DNA from: Galactobacter caseinivorans
Lineage (GTDB): Bacteria > Actinomycetota > Actinomycetes > Actinomycetales > Micrococcaceae
Direction of reading: 5' to 3'
Assembly: GCF_003640665.1 (NCBI RefSeq)
Contig: NZ_QQXL01000008.1
Coordinates: forward strand, 1-64,000
Length of the DNA: 64,000 nt
Shown piece after piece: positions 8,486 through 16,559 of this stretch. How positions within the stretch are numbered: the stretch's first letter is position 1; every line of letters begins with the position of its first letter. A program made the position numbers and the translations under genes. The notes below the pieces were generated by a model. The model was not told where the DNA came from, ran no database searches, and saw nothing but the letters and a program-made list of their open reading frames with translations.

Positions 8486-10096
8486 GTGTTGGATGATGAA
8501 ACCGTGATTACCCTGCCCCACCTCGTCTCCGCGCTGGGAAGCGAGCTGCGCGTGGCGCCCGGCCTCGCGGCGTCGAACAGGCCCTTGAGTGGCGTCCACG
8601 TGTCAGAGCTCCAGGACCCGACCCCGTACCTGGAGGGCGGGGAGCTGCTGCTGACCACCGGCATGCCGTTGGCCGCGGGCCAGGCGGAGGTGCACGCCTA
8701 CGTGACGCGCCTTGCCGCGCGGGGCGTGAGTGCGCTCGGGATTGGGCTGGGCCCGTGGGCCGCCACCCCGCCCGCCGCCCTGACGCAGGCCTGCCGCGCT
8801 GCGGGGCTTGACCTGGTCCTGGTGCCGGACGGCGTCCCGTTTCAGAACGTCTCCCGCGCCTTTTGGGGCCTGACCCTCAAGGACGGCACCGCCGGCCTGC
8901 GTGACTTCCTTGGCACGCAGACGGCGCTGGCCAGGGCAGCCACTCGCCCGGACGCCACCGCCGCCGTGATCCGCGGCCTGGCTCAGGCCCTGGGCGGCTG
9001 GGCGGCGTACGTCCCGGCGGACGGCGCGCCCCCCACCGTCTGGCCAGGGGACGTGGAGCCGCTGCTACCCACGCTCCGCGAGGACCTGGCCCGCCTCAAC
9101 CGCTCCGGCGCGCACTCCGCGGCCACCTTTGAACTGCACGGCCAACCCGTGGTGGCGCACCCGATCATGGGGGCCAGTCGCACCCACGGCTTTTTGGTGA
9201 TTGGCTCCGGGCGCACGCTGGGAGGGCCGGATCGCCAGGTGATCTCCACCGTCTGCACCCTGCTCGCCATGCGTGCGCGCCAGCGCGAGATCGTCACCGA
9301 TGCCACCGCCACCTTGGGCGGCGCCGTGGTGCGGTTGTTGCACGCCGGGCAGACCGAATCCGCCCGGCTGGTGGCGGATGAGGTGGGGCTTGGTCCGCTG
9401 CCGGAGCGCGTGCGCTGGCTGGTGCTGCGCACCGGCCCCGCGCGGGACGCGGCCACCGCGCTGGCCACGGCGGAGCGGATGCTGGGGTCAGAGCGGATGC
9501 TGGGGACCACTCAGATTCCCGGGGCGGAGGAGGGCCCGTTGCCCTGGTTCGATGCCATGCTGGGCGCCCTGCTGGGTGCCATGCACCGCGTAGAAGAGGA
9601 CGGCACGCTCGCCGTCTTGCTGCCGGCCGGGGGCAACCCGCCCGGCCCGGCCAGCACCGTCGCCGCCTCTCAGCCCCCCACCAACCCGGGCCCCGAACTC
9701 CCGCCGTTGCCGGAGTGGGCCGGAGGGGCGCTGGGAGAGGTGGTGGCCCTCTCGGCAGCCAGCCAGGCGCTCACTCTCACTCGTCGCGCTGCCGAGCAGG
9801 CGGCGTCGGGCACTATCACCCTGCCTGGCACGCCGCGCCCCGAGCGCGCCGAGGGATGGCTGGAGGAGCTGCGTGCTTACGAGCGGGCGGACCTGCTGCC
9901 CACGGTGACGGCGTATCTGCGCTGTCGTGGGCGCTGGGAGGAAGCGGCCAGGGAGCTGGGCGCGCACCGCAATTCGGTGCGTCACCGTATTGGCGTCGCG
10001 AGCGATCTGCTGGGCGTGGACCTTGACGATCCGGACGTTTCTGCGGAGCTGTGGCTGGCGCTGCGTCAGTCGCCCACGGCGGCGCGACCGCGCTGA
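8486..10096 (+). CDS. PucR family transcriptional regulator
   Basis: About 530 residues. The N-terminus (TLPHLVSALGSELRV, then ELLLTTGMPL) is the PucR ligand-associated domain. The C-terminal 60 residues (LLPTVTAYLRCRGRWEEAARELGAHRNSVRHRI) form the PucR/CdaR helix-turn-helix. Start may be GTG 8486 or GTG 8504; the latter drops six residues and matches the usual family beginning. The 162-bp gap to the divergent gcdH start should hold both promoters. PucR proteins usually respond to nitrogen or amino-acid catabolites, so control of the neighbouring dehydrogenase is a reasonable inference. The 3' end overlaps the convergent ppk2 gene by 31 bp. Confidence 0.88.
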   Translation: MLDDETVITLPHLVSALGSELRVAPGLAASNRPLSGVHVSELQDPTPYLEGGELLLTTGMPLAAGQAEVHAYVTRLAARGVSALGIGLGPWAATPPAALTQACRAAGLDLVLVPDGVPFQNVSRAFWGLTLKDGTAGLRDFLGTQTALARAATRPDATAAVIRGLAQALGGWAAYVPADGAPPTVWPGDVEPLLPTLREDLARLNRSGAHSAATFELHGQPVVAHPIMGASRTHGFLVIGSGRTLGGPDRQVISTVCTLLAMRARQREIVTDATATLGGAVVRLLHAGQTESARLVADEVGLGPLPERVRWLVLRTGPARDAATALATAERMLGSERMLGTTQIPGAEEGPLPWFDAMLGALLGAMHRVEEDGTLAVLLPAGGNPPGPASTVAASQPPTNPGPELPPLPEWAGGALGEVVALSAASQALTLTRRAAEQAASGTITLPGTPRPERAEGWLEELRAYERADLLPTVTAYLRCRGRWEEAARELGAHRNSVRHRIGVASDLLGVDLDDPDVSAELWLALRQSPTAARPR

Positions 10097-10956
10097 ATGA
10101 TCAGCGGGTCCGGCTTGCCGATGCGCTCGGGGTCCTTGCCCTCGTACTCCACCTGCGTCAGGAAGTAGCGGATCGCGTTCAGGCGCGCGCGCTTCTTGTC
10201 GTTGGATTTGATGCTGACCCACGGCGCCCAGTCGGTGTCCGTGCGGCGGAACATGTCCTCCTTGGCCTCCGTGTAGGCCTCCCACTTATCAAGTGACTCC
10301 AGGTCCATGGGGCTCAGCTTCCACTGCCGCACCGGGTCAATCTGGCGGATGATGAAGCGGGTGCGCTGCTCCGATTGCGTCACGGAGAACCAGAACTTGG
10401 TGACCTTGATGCCGGAGTCCACCAGCATGTGCTCCAGGCGCGGAACGTCGCGCATAAAGTCCTGATACTCCGCCTCGTCGCAGAAGCCCATGACCCGCTC
10501 CACGCCGGCGCGGTTGTACCAAGACCGATCAAAGAGGACCAGCTCTCCCGCCGCCGGCAAGTACTTCACGTATCGCTGGAAGTACCACTGCGTGAGCTCG
10601 CGGTCGCTGGGCTTGGTCAGCGCCACGGTGCGGGCGTGGCGCGGGTTCAGGTGCTCGGTGAAGCGCTTGATGGTGCCGCCCTTGCCCGCGGCGTCGCGAC
10701 CCTCAAAGAGGATGATGTGGCGCTCGCCGGTGCGCTGCTGCCAGGCCTGGAACTTGAGCAGTTCCACCTGCAGCTCGTACTTGGCGCTCTCGTATTCCTC
10801 GCGGCTCATGCGCTCGTCGTAGGGGTAGTTCTCCCGCCACGTGTCCACGGCGCGCCCCACCGGATCAATGAGCTCGGGGTCATCGTCAAAGTCATTGCCG
10901 AGGCTGAAGCCGTCGGTCTGGAGCAGGTCGATGTAGGCACGCACGTCGTCAAACAT
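10066..10956 (-). CDS. ppk2: Polyphosphate kinase 2
   Basis: A 296-residue PPK2 family kinase, which moves phosphate between polyphosphate and nucleoside phosphates. Walker A GRDAAGKGG is at 86-94 and the Walker B/lid segment LVLFDRSWYNRAG at 139-151. The family signatures LTKPSDRELTQWYFQRY and KFWFSVTQSEQ are present. Length fits single-domain class I enzymes, which favour diphosphate nucleotides. The gene converges on the PucR gene. Direction of the reaction in vivo cannot be judged. Confidence 0.93.
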   Translation of the reverse strand: MFDDVRAYIDLLQTDGFSLGNDFDDDPELIDPVGRAVDTWRENYPYDERMSREEYESAKYELQVELLKFQAWQQRTGERHIILFEGRDAAGKGGTIKRFTEHLNPRHARTVALTKPSDRELTQWYFQRYVKYLPAAGELVLFDRSWYNRAGVERVMGFCDEAEYQDFMRDVPRLEHMLVDSGIKVTKFWFSVTQSEQRTRFIIRQIDPVRQWKLSPMDLESLDKWEAYTEAKEDMFRRTDTDWAPWVSIKSNDKKRARLNAIRYFLTQVEYEGKDPERIGKPDPLIIQRGRAAVGD

Positions 10957-11007
10957 GGGCTCAGGCTATGCACTGAAGGTGACCGGAAGGTGAACAGTGT
11001 TGTGACA

Positions 11008-11111
11008 CTGCCCGACGCCGTGTGGCCGGGTCGGCCGCCGAGCGGTGACTGTCCCGGTGGTGGGAGCGATCCTTGCGCTACTCGCGGTCAAGGCCACGCG
11101 GCGTCGGGCAG
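11008..11111. repeat. Inverted-repeat element of the GCCCGACG family
   Basis: CTGCCCGACGCCGTGTGGCC (11008-11027) faces GGCCACGCGGCGTCGGGCAG (11092-11111); the arms pair at 19 of 20 positions around a 64-base centre. This is the longest spaced member of the family and looks like a small element with terminal inverted repeats. It lies between the ppk2 start and the corA stop. Confidence 0.85.
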
Positions 11112-11192
11112 AAAAAACGGGCGAGGCAGGAGATCACACCCGCCCCGCCCAGCTCAGCGGCGCAGGCCGCCGGGCCGGTTAAACCAGTCCGC

Positions 11193-12299
11193 TCACATCC
11201 ACTTCTTCTTGCGGAACGCGATCCAGATTCCCACGGCGAGCGCCACCATGGCGCTCACGGCCATGGGGTAGCCCAGGCTCCAATGCAGCTCCGGCATCTC
11301 GTCAAAGTTCATGCCATAGACGGCGCCAATCAGCGTCGGGGCAAAGAGGATGGCAGCCCAGCCGGAAATCTTTTTCATGTCCTCGTTTTGGCGTTGCGTC
11401 ACGAGGGTGGAGTTCACGGAAAGGATCTGGCTGAGGGAATCGCGCAGTTCCACCACAAAGAGCGTGACGCTAGTGAGGTGATCCGTCACGTCCTGCAGGT
11501 AGGCGCGCAGGTCATCGCCGGTGCCGTATTTGCCAAAGCCTGAGCGCAGCCCGGTCAGCACCGCGCCAAGCGGGGCCACGGCATGCTGCAGGTCAATGAC
11601 CTCTTGGCTCAGGCGATAGATGCGCTCCGTCACCGCGGCGTCGCCACCAAAGACCTGGCGCTCAATCTGCTCCTTATCCACATCCAGGCCGCGCAGCACC
11701 GGAAAATACCCGTCTACCAGCGCGTCAAGGAAGGCGTACACCACGGCCTCGGCGCCCAGCTTGAGCAGCTCGGGATCACGCGGGATGCGCTGACCGGCCC
11801 ACGGCGCATCATCCTGACGCACCTGGCACAGCACGACCACAACATTGCCGCGAGAGAGCGTGTGGAACTCGGAGAACGCCACCTCTTCCTTCTCATCCAG
11901 GTAGCTGGCGGCGCGCGTGACCACAAAGAGCACATCGTCATAGCGCTCCAATTTGGGGCGCTGCTTGGCCTTGAGTAGGTCCTCCACAAGCAAGGGGTGA
12001 AGGTCCCAGAGGGAGGCCAACTCGGCGATCTGCTCAGGCTGCGGCAGGTCAAAACCAAGGACCACCAAGCGGCCCTCGGCCTCCTGCTCCCAGGCGGTGG
12101 CCTCGGCGAGCGCCGTGGGCGTCTTGGCCGCCGCATACTCTTCGGTGCTCACCGCCTCGCCGTCCTGGAAGAGCGACACAGTGAGCGAGCCGCGTGCTAT
12201 CCGATGCCCGCCGGGATAGGGATTGCGTCGACTCAGGATGTCGATAAAGCGGTGCGGGGTGTGTGTGGTGCCGGCAGTGCGGCGGGCTGGGTTGGTCAT
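11193..12299 (-). CDS. corA: CorA-family divalent cation transporter (first of two)
   Basis: A 368-residue magnesium/cobalt transporter of the CorA family. The cytoplasmic part is followed by two C-terminal membrane helices with the signature YGMNFDEMPEL between them (GMN near residue 328) and a basic tail KKKWM. The start is ATG 12299, four bases after AGGAGG; the longer frame to 12500 is not supported. A second, diverged CorA lies at 33299-34516. No Mg-sensing leader structure is evident upstream. Confidence 0.93.
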   Translation of the reverse strand: MTNPARRTAGTTHTPHRFIDILSRRNPYPGGHRIARGSLTVSLFQDGEAVSTEEYAAAKTPTALAEATAWEQEAEGRLVVLGFDLPQPEQIAELASLWDLHPLLVEDLLKAKQRPKLERYDDVLFVVTRAASYLDEKEEVAFSEFHTLSRGNVVVVLCQVRQDDAPWAGQRIPRDPELLKLGAEAVVYAFLDALVDGYFPVLRGLDVDKEQIERQVFGGDAAVTERIYRLSQEVIDLQHAVAPLGAVLTGLRSGFGKYGTGDDLRAYLQDVTDHLTSVTLFVVELRDSLSQILSVNSTLVTQRQNEDMKKISGWAAILFAPTLIGAVYGMNFDEMPELHWSLGYPMAVSAMVALAVGIWIAFRKKKWM

Positions 12300-12801
12300 G
12301 AGACCTCCTGAAGGGAAAACGGCGCGGGCCAACACGGAAATGGTCAGCCGGGCGGGTGCCCTTGCAGGGGGTTCGCGGCGGTCGCGTGCAACGCGAGGGC
12401 AGCGGGCCAAGAGGCACCTTGCGTAGGTTATCCCTTGATTGCTATCGAAGCCACCGGGGGCGTCATAGAGCGCGCTCCGCCCGTGGGCGTCGGCACGCAT
12501 CCCAGCGCCCCCAACACGCTCACGGCGCCGCGCGCCCCCTTGACGGGACCGATTCCCCAGACGCCGGCCTCGACACTTGCCCTGCCAGCCTCACAGGCGT
12601 GAGGGACTCACGACGCGCAGGCCGCCTGCACTAGGCGCCAGAGACCCCGCCGTCCGGCCGGGGCACCAGATCCCGGCTGAAGGTTGCACGAACGTTGCAT
12701 GGCCTCAGGTTCCCCGGGTTCACCGGGCCCCAAGTTCTCCGCGCGCCCCAGCGCGACCCCAGCGCGACCCCAGCGCGACCCCGGCGCGACCCCGGCGCAG
12801 C
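12300..12801. other. 502-bp gap with an 11-bp tandem array at its right end
   Basis: I see no convincing gene here. The left part should hold the corA promoter on the minus strand. The right end (12741-12799) is a minisatellite of the unit GCGCGACCCCA/G, about five copies, ending two bases before the stop of the CoA-transferase gene at 12802. Confidence 0.8.
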
Positions 12802-14016
12802 TCAGTCGCGCACCTCAAGCCACGCGCGCACCGCGTCGGAGTGAGCGCCGAGCGCGGGCGGCGCAGCCGCCGGCGCGGGGAAGGCGGGAACCCACGTGGC
12901 AGGGTGGCGGAACTGGCGCCCCACAGGCTCTCCAGCGTCGTCGTGCACTGTCAGGACCGGCTCCAAACCCAACGACTCCGCATACTGAACGCCCTCCTCG
13001 ATGGTGGCGACCTTGCCAGCCGGAACGCCGGCGGCCTCAAAGCGCGCCTGCCAATTCTCGGCAGTGTCCGCGGCCAGGCCGCCCTCCAGCAGCACCTCCA
13101 ACTCCTCCCGGTTGCGCACGCGGGCGGGGTTCGTGGCAAAGCGCTCGTCGGATTCCAACCCGGCCAGGCCCAGCTCGGCGCACATGCGCGCAAACTGCCC
13201 GTCGTTGCCGCATGCCACCGCCAGCGGGGCGTCCGCGCAGCGCAGCGATTGATACGGCGCGATGGAGGGGTGCACATTGCCCTTGCGCCGCGGCACCGCG
13301 CCGGCACCAAGGAAGGCCTGGCCCTGATTCACCAGCGCGCCCTGCAAGGAGGAGAGCAGATTGACCTTGACGTGCGAGCCACGCCCGGTGGACTCGCGGG
13401 CCCGCAGCGCCGCCAGGATCGCAATGGTCGCGTCTTTGGCCGTGAGCACATCCACCAGGGCCACACCGGACTTCATGGGCTCCCCGCCCGCCTCACCGGT
13501 CACGTCCATCAGGCCGCCCAGCGCCTGCACCACAAAGTCGTAGCCCGCCAGCTGCGCCCCGCCCACATCCCCAAAACCGGAGACGGAGGCATAGACGAGC
13601 CCCGGATTGTGCTCGGCGAGCGCGGCGTAACCCAATCCCAGCTTGTCCATGCCGCCCACCTTGAAGTTCTCCACGACCACGTCCGCGCGCAGGGCAAGGG
13701 CGCGCGCCACCTCGCGATCGGAAGGATCACCGAGGTCAAGCGCGATGGATTCCTTGTTGCGATTCACGGACTCGAAGTACGTGGCGGCGCCGGCCTCGGA
13801 GAAGGGCGGGCCCCAGCTGCGGGTGTCATCCCCCGCGCCGGGGCGCTCCACCTTGATGACCCGCGCGCCCAGATCCGCCAGCGTCATGGTGGCCAGCGGC
13901 CCGGCCAGGATGCGAGAGAAGTCCGCGATCAGCACGCCCTCCAGCGGGCGGGGTTGCTCGGCGGGTTGTTCGGCGGGCTGCTCGGCGGAATGCGGGGACG
14001 GCACGTGCTGGCTCAC
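12802..14016 (-). CDS. CaiB/BaiF class III CoA-transferase
   Basis: A 404-residue family III CoA-transferase. The N-terminal block LIADFSRILAGPLATMTLADLGARVIKVERPGAGDD is diagnostic; in sub-blocks one sees VNRNKESIALDL, VVENFKVGGMDKLG with the catalytic Asp, and FGDVGG. These enzymes transfer CoA between carboxylic acids in the cytoplasm. The GTG at 14016 is preferred because AAAGG lies upstream. With gcdH nearby, glutarate-CoA transfer is a plausible role, known for family III enzymes of the SUGCT type. It follows the permease on the same strand. Confidence 0.9.
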   Translation of the reverse strand: MSQHVPSPHSAEQPAEQPAEQPRPLEGVLIADFSRILAGPLATMTLADLGARVIKVERPGAGDDTRSWGPPFSEAGAATYFESVNRNKESIALDLGDPSDREVARALALRADVVVENFKVGGMDKLGLGYAALAEHNPGLVYASVSGFGDVGGAQLAGYDFVVQALGGLMDVTGEAGGEPMKSGVALVDVLTAKDATIAILAALRARESTGRGSHVKVNLLSSLQGALVNQGQAFLGAGAVPRRKGNVHPSIAPYQSLRCADAPLAVACGNDGQFARMCAELGLAGLESDERFATNPARVRNREELEVLLEGGLAADTAENWQARFEAAGVPAGKVATIEEGVQYAESLGLEPVLTVHDDAGEPVGRQFRHPATWVPAFPAPAAAPPALGAHSDAVRAWLEVRD

Positions 14017-14180
14017 TCGGAGGGCCTTTCGACGGAGGGTGTGACCCACCTTACGGGCGCCCTGGCGCGGTGCGTGTGTGCACTCCGACCACCGCTTGGA
14101 CGATTGGGCCCGGCTCCTGACTGAACCACCGGCGTCGGGCCCCCGCTCACCCGCCCATCGCGGCCATGTGGGTTGCGCTG

Positions 14181-15722
14181 CTACCGGCCGGTGAGCGCAG
14201 CCGCGGCAGGAATCGCGTCCCCTGCCGGGGCGTCGCCCTTGAGGTAGGGCTTGGCGATCGCCATGTAGAGCAGGCCAAGGCCAAGCACTATCGCGGTGGA
14301 GATGATGACCATCCAGTCAGCCACCCAGCTGTCGTTCACCGGGCGCGGCCAGGCCATGTTGAGCATGCCGAGGATGCCCCAGATCAGCGCCCCAATGTTG
14401 ACCGGGAGGCCCCAGGCGCCCATCGTGAATTTGCCCGCTGGGCGCCAGCCCTTGAGCCGGGCGCGCAGGGCGGCAAGGACCACCATTTGGAAGCCAAGGT
14501 ACATGCCCATGGCGGCGAAGGAGATGATGTAGACCAGCGCATTGTCAGAGCCCATGGAGGCCAGGATGACGATCGCGGGGAGCACGCCTGCCACGACCAG
14601 CGCGTAGGGCGGCACGTGGCGCTTGTGGGAGAAGCGGGCCAGGAAGGTGGATCCGGGCAGGATCCCGTCGCGGCCCATGGAGTAAGCCAGCCGCGAGGCG
14701 GCGGCCTGCAGGCTCAGCACGCAGGAGATGAAGGAGATCAGCACCACGCAGACCACCAACTTGTAGCCCACGGGACCAAAGCCGGCCAGCAGCACCTCGG
14801 TGACCGGATCCGTGACGGTGCCATCAATGACCGCGCCGAAGTCCGGCACGGCAAGCACCAGTGAGAGGCAGATGAAGACGCCGGCCGCGCCACCGATGTA
14901 GATGGTCATACGCATGGCCTTGGGGATCTGCACGCCGGGGTTCTTGATCTCCTCCGCTACGTCGCCGCAGGCCTCAAAGCCGTAATACATGAAGATGCCG
15001 ATCAGCGCGGCGGCGGCGAAGGCCCAGAAGTAGGACTGGCCCTCCCCCGCCCCGAAGGTCTGGAAGATCACGCCAAGGTCGTGGTGACGGTTGAAGATCA
15101 GCAGCCACAGGCCCACCACAATGGCGCCGCCCAGCTCGGCGATCAGGCCCACCATGGCCACCACGCTGAGCACCTTGGTGCCCATGAGGTTCAGCACGGT
15201 GGCGAGGGCAATCAGGACCAGGGCGCAGGTCACCGTGGCGGCGGTGCCGCTCTCCAACCCCAAGAGCGCGGCCACAAACGGGCCGGCGCCGTAGGCCACG
15301 GAGGCAATGGTGATCAGCAGCGCCACCAGGTAGACCCAGCCGTTCATCCAGCCCCACTTGCGTCCCCAGAGGCGCCGCGACCAGGGGTACACGCCGCCGG
15401 CCACAGGGTAGTTGGACACAATTTCGCCAAAGACGCTGGCCACCAGCCACTGACCAAAACCGACCAGCACCAGCGCCCACACCATGGGCGGGCCGCCATT
15501 CCCCAGGGCCGCCGCAAAGAGCGAGTAAATGCCCACCACGGGGGAAAGGTAGGTGAAGCCCAGGGAGACGTTGCCCCAGAAGGTCATTTCCCGTTTGAAG
15601 GACGGGTCGTAGTCGTAGCCCAGCTCCGCCAGCTGCGCGGCGTCGTCGTCTTGGGCGACGCCGCCTGGCTGGCTACGTGGCGATGGTTGCGCCGCGTGGG
15701 CGGCGTGGTTTTCAGCGGACAC
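14181..15722 (-). CDS. APC superfamily amino-acid permease
   Basis: A 513-residue inner-membrane permease with about twelve hydrophobic helices. YLSPVVGIYSLFA, YPVAGGVYPWSRRLWG and AEEIKNPGVQIPKAM are typical of the amino acid-polyamine-organocation superfamily, in the group of GABA/choline-type permeases. The GTG at 15722 is chosen for GAGGAGG six bases upstream. It is probably first in a minus-strand unit with the CoA-transferase, suggesting uptake of the amino compound catabolised by this cluster. Substrate is inferred only by context. Confidence 0.9.
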   Translation of the reverse strand: MSAENHAAHAAQPSPRSQPGGVAQDDDAAQLAELGYDYDPSFKREMTFWGNVSLGFTYLSPVVGIYSLFAAALGNGGPPMVWALVLVGFGQWLVASVFGEIVSNYPVAGGVYPWSRRLWGRKWGWMNGWVYLVALLITIASVAYGAGPFVAALLGLESGTAATVTCALVLIALATVLNLMGTKVLSVVAMVGLIAELGGAIVVGLWLLIFNRHHDLGVIFQTFGAGEGQSYFWAFAAAALIGIFMYYGFEACGDVAEEIKNPGVQIPKAMRMTIYIGGAAGVFICLSLVLAVPDFGAVIDGTVTDPVTEVLLAGFGPVGYKLVVCVVLISFISCVLSLQAAASRLAYSMGRDGILPGSTFLARFSHKRHVPPYALVVAGVLPAIVILASMGSDNALVYIISFAAMGMYLGFQMVVLAALRARLKGWRPAGKFTMGAWGLPVNIGALIWGILGMLNMAWPRPVNDSWVADWMVIISTAIVLGLGLLYMAIAKPYLKGDAPAGDAIPAAAALTGR

Positions 15723-15758
15723 GGTGGTCCTCCTCGGGGGGCGGCGCAGGCAGAGCGA

Positions 15759-15803
15759 GCGGATGACGGGGTGCGGATGACGGGGTGCGGATGACGGGTG
15801 CGG
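15759..15803. repeat. Three 14-bp tandem units before the permease gene
   Basis: The unit GCGGATGACGGGGT is repeated at 15759, 15773 and 15787, the last one base short. It sits in the permease upstream region where promoter elements would be expected. Confidence 0.85.
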
Positions 15804-15892
15804 ACTTGCAGTGATGCGCGTCACGCGAGTGATGCAAAAGACCGTAGCGCTGAGGGTCTTAAGTCACAAGGGCGCCAGCGTCCAAGGACGAC

Positions 15893-16480
15893 TCAGATCT
15901 CGTCGCTGGCTGCCAGGATCACCAGATCCCAACCCAGCGCATCCTCCGCCTCCTGCTCGCCGCGAAACTCCTCCACGACCCGCTCCATCGCGTCGATCAT
16001 GGCAACAAAGCGCTCACGCGTGAGCCGCAGTCGCATATCCGTCAAGGCTCCGCGCACCACGGGGTCCTCACCACTGGTGTAGCCGGGCACCCAGGCGGCC
16101 ACGCGGTTCAGCACCGACATATCGTCCTCCACCACGCCCGCCAACACCTGATTGCCCAGAAACTTGTCCGCGACCGGATGCTGCGGGGAACCCACCGAGC
16201 GGGCCTTGCGCACCGGCCGCCAGACCCGGTCGCGACCATCCCTCGCCAGCTCCGGAGCCTCCTCTATCAACCCGGCCTTGGCCAGGGTGCGCAAGTGAAA
16301 GCTGAGCTTGTTGGCCGGGACATCCAGGCTCTGCGCCAGATCCGCGGCGCGACCGTAACCCGCCACCGAAAGCGCCCTCACCAGGCGTCGACGCAAGGGG
16401 TTGGCCATGGCCTTGAGCACCTCGGTGGACATGGTCTCGTAGTTGCCCTGCGCCGCGTCGTGAGTCGAGTTCTCAGCCAT
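15893..16480 (-). CDS. ArsR-type winged-helix transcriptional regulator
   Basis: A 195-residue protein with an ArsR/DUF-type winged helix at about residues 18-75: LKAMANPLRRRLVRAL, then LAQSLDVPANKLSFHLRTLAKAGLIEE. The C-terminal part (about 100-190) is helical and resembles the uncharacterised ligand domain found with such regulators. No metal-binding cysteine pair is present, so it is not a classical metal sensor. It is divergent from an MFS transporter, and a strong inverted repeat between them is its likely operator. Confidence 0.88.
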   Translation of the reverse strand: MAENSTHDAAQGNYETMSTEVLKAMANPLRRRLVRALSVAGYGRAADLAQSLDVPANKLSFHLRTLAKAGLIEEAPELARDGRDRVWRPVRKARSVGSPQHPVADKFLGNQVLAGVVEDDMSVLNRVAAWVPGYTSGEDPVVRGALTDMRLRLTRERFVAMIDAMERVVEEFRGEQEAEDALGWDLVILAASDEI

Positions 16481-16502
16481 GAGGCAAGCCTACCGATGCC
16501 CG

Positions 16503-16538
16503 AGAAAAGTTGCGCAATCATACTTGTGCAACTTTTCT
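16503..16538. promoter_or_regulatory. Operator-like inverted repeat between regulator and MFS gene
   Basis: AGAAAAGTTGCGCAA (16503-16517) and TTGTGCAACTTTTCT (16524-16538) pair at 14 of 15 positions around six bases. The AT-rich palindrome stands out in a 79-bp divergent gap in otherwise GC-rich DNA and lies 22 bp from each start. Binding by the adjacent ArsR-type protein, acting on itself and the transporter, is the simple reading. Confidence 0.8.
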
Positions 16539-16559
16539 TGCGTATGTAGTGTGAGCGGC

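Noticed and set aside
12300-12740. Magnesium riboswitch before corA
   Set aside because: No recognisable M-box or YkoK-like stems, and the ribosome site is not enclosed in a hairpin that I can see.
12577-14124. 515-codon plus-strand frame
   Set aside because: It is antisense to the CoA-transferase gene, is rich in Arg/His/Gly typical of GC-rich shadows, and has no known motif.
14131-14141. GGCGTCGGGCC half-site upstream of the CoA-transferase
   Set aside because: Too short and unpaired in GC-rich DNA to count as a family member.
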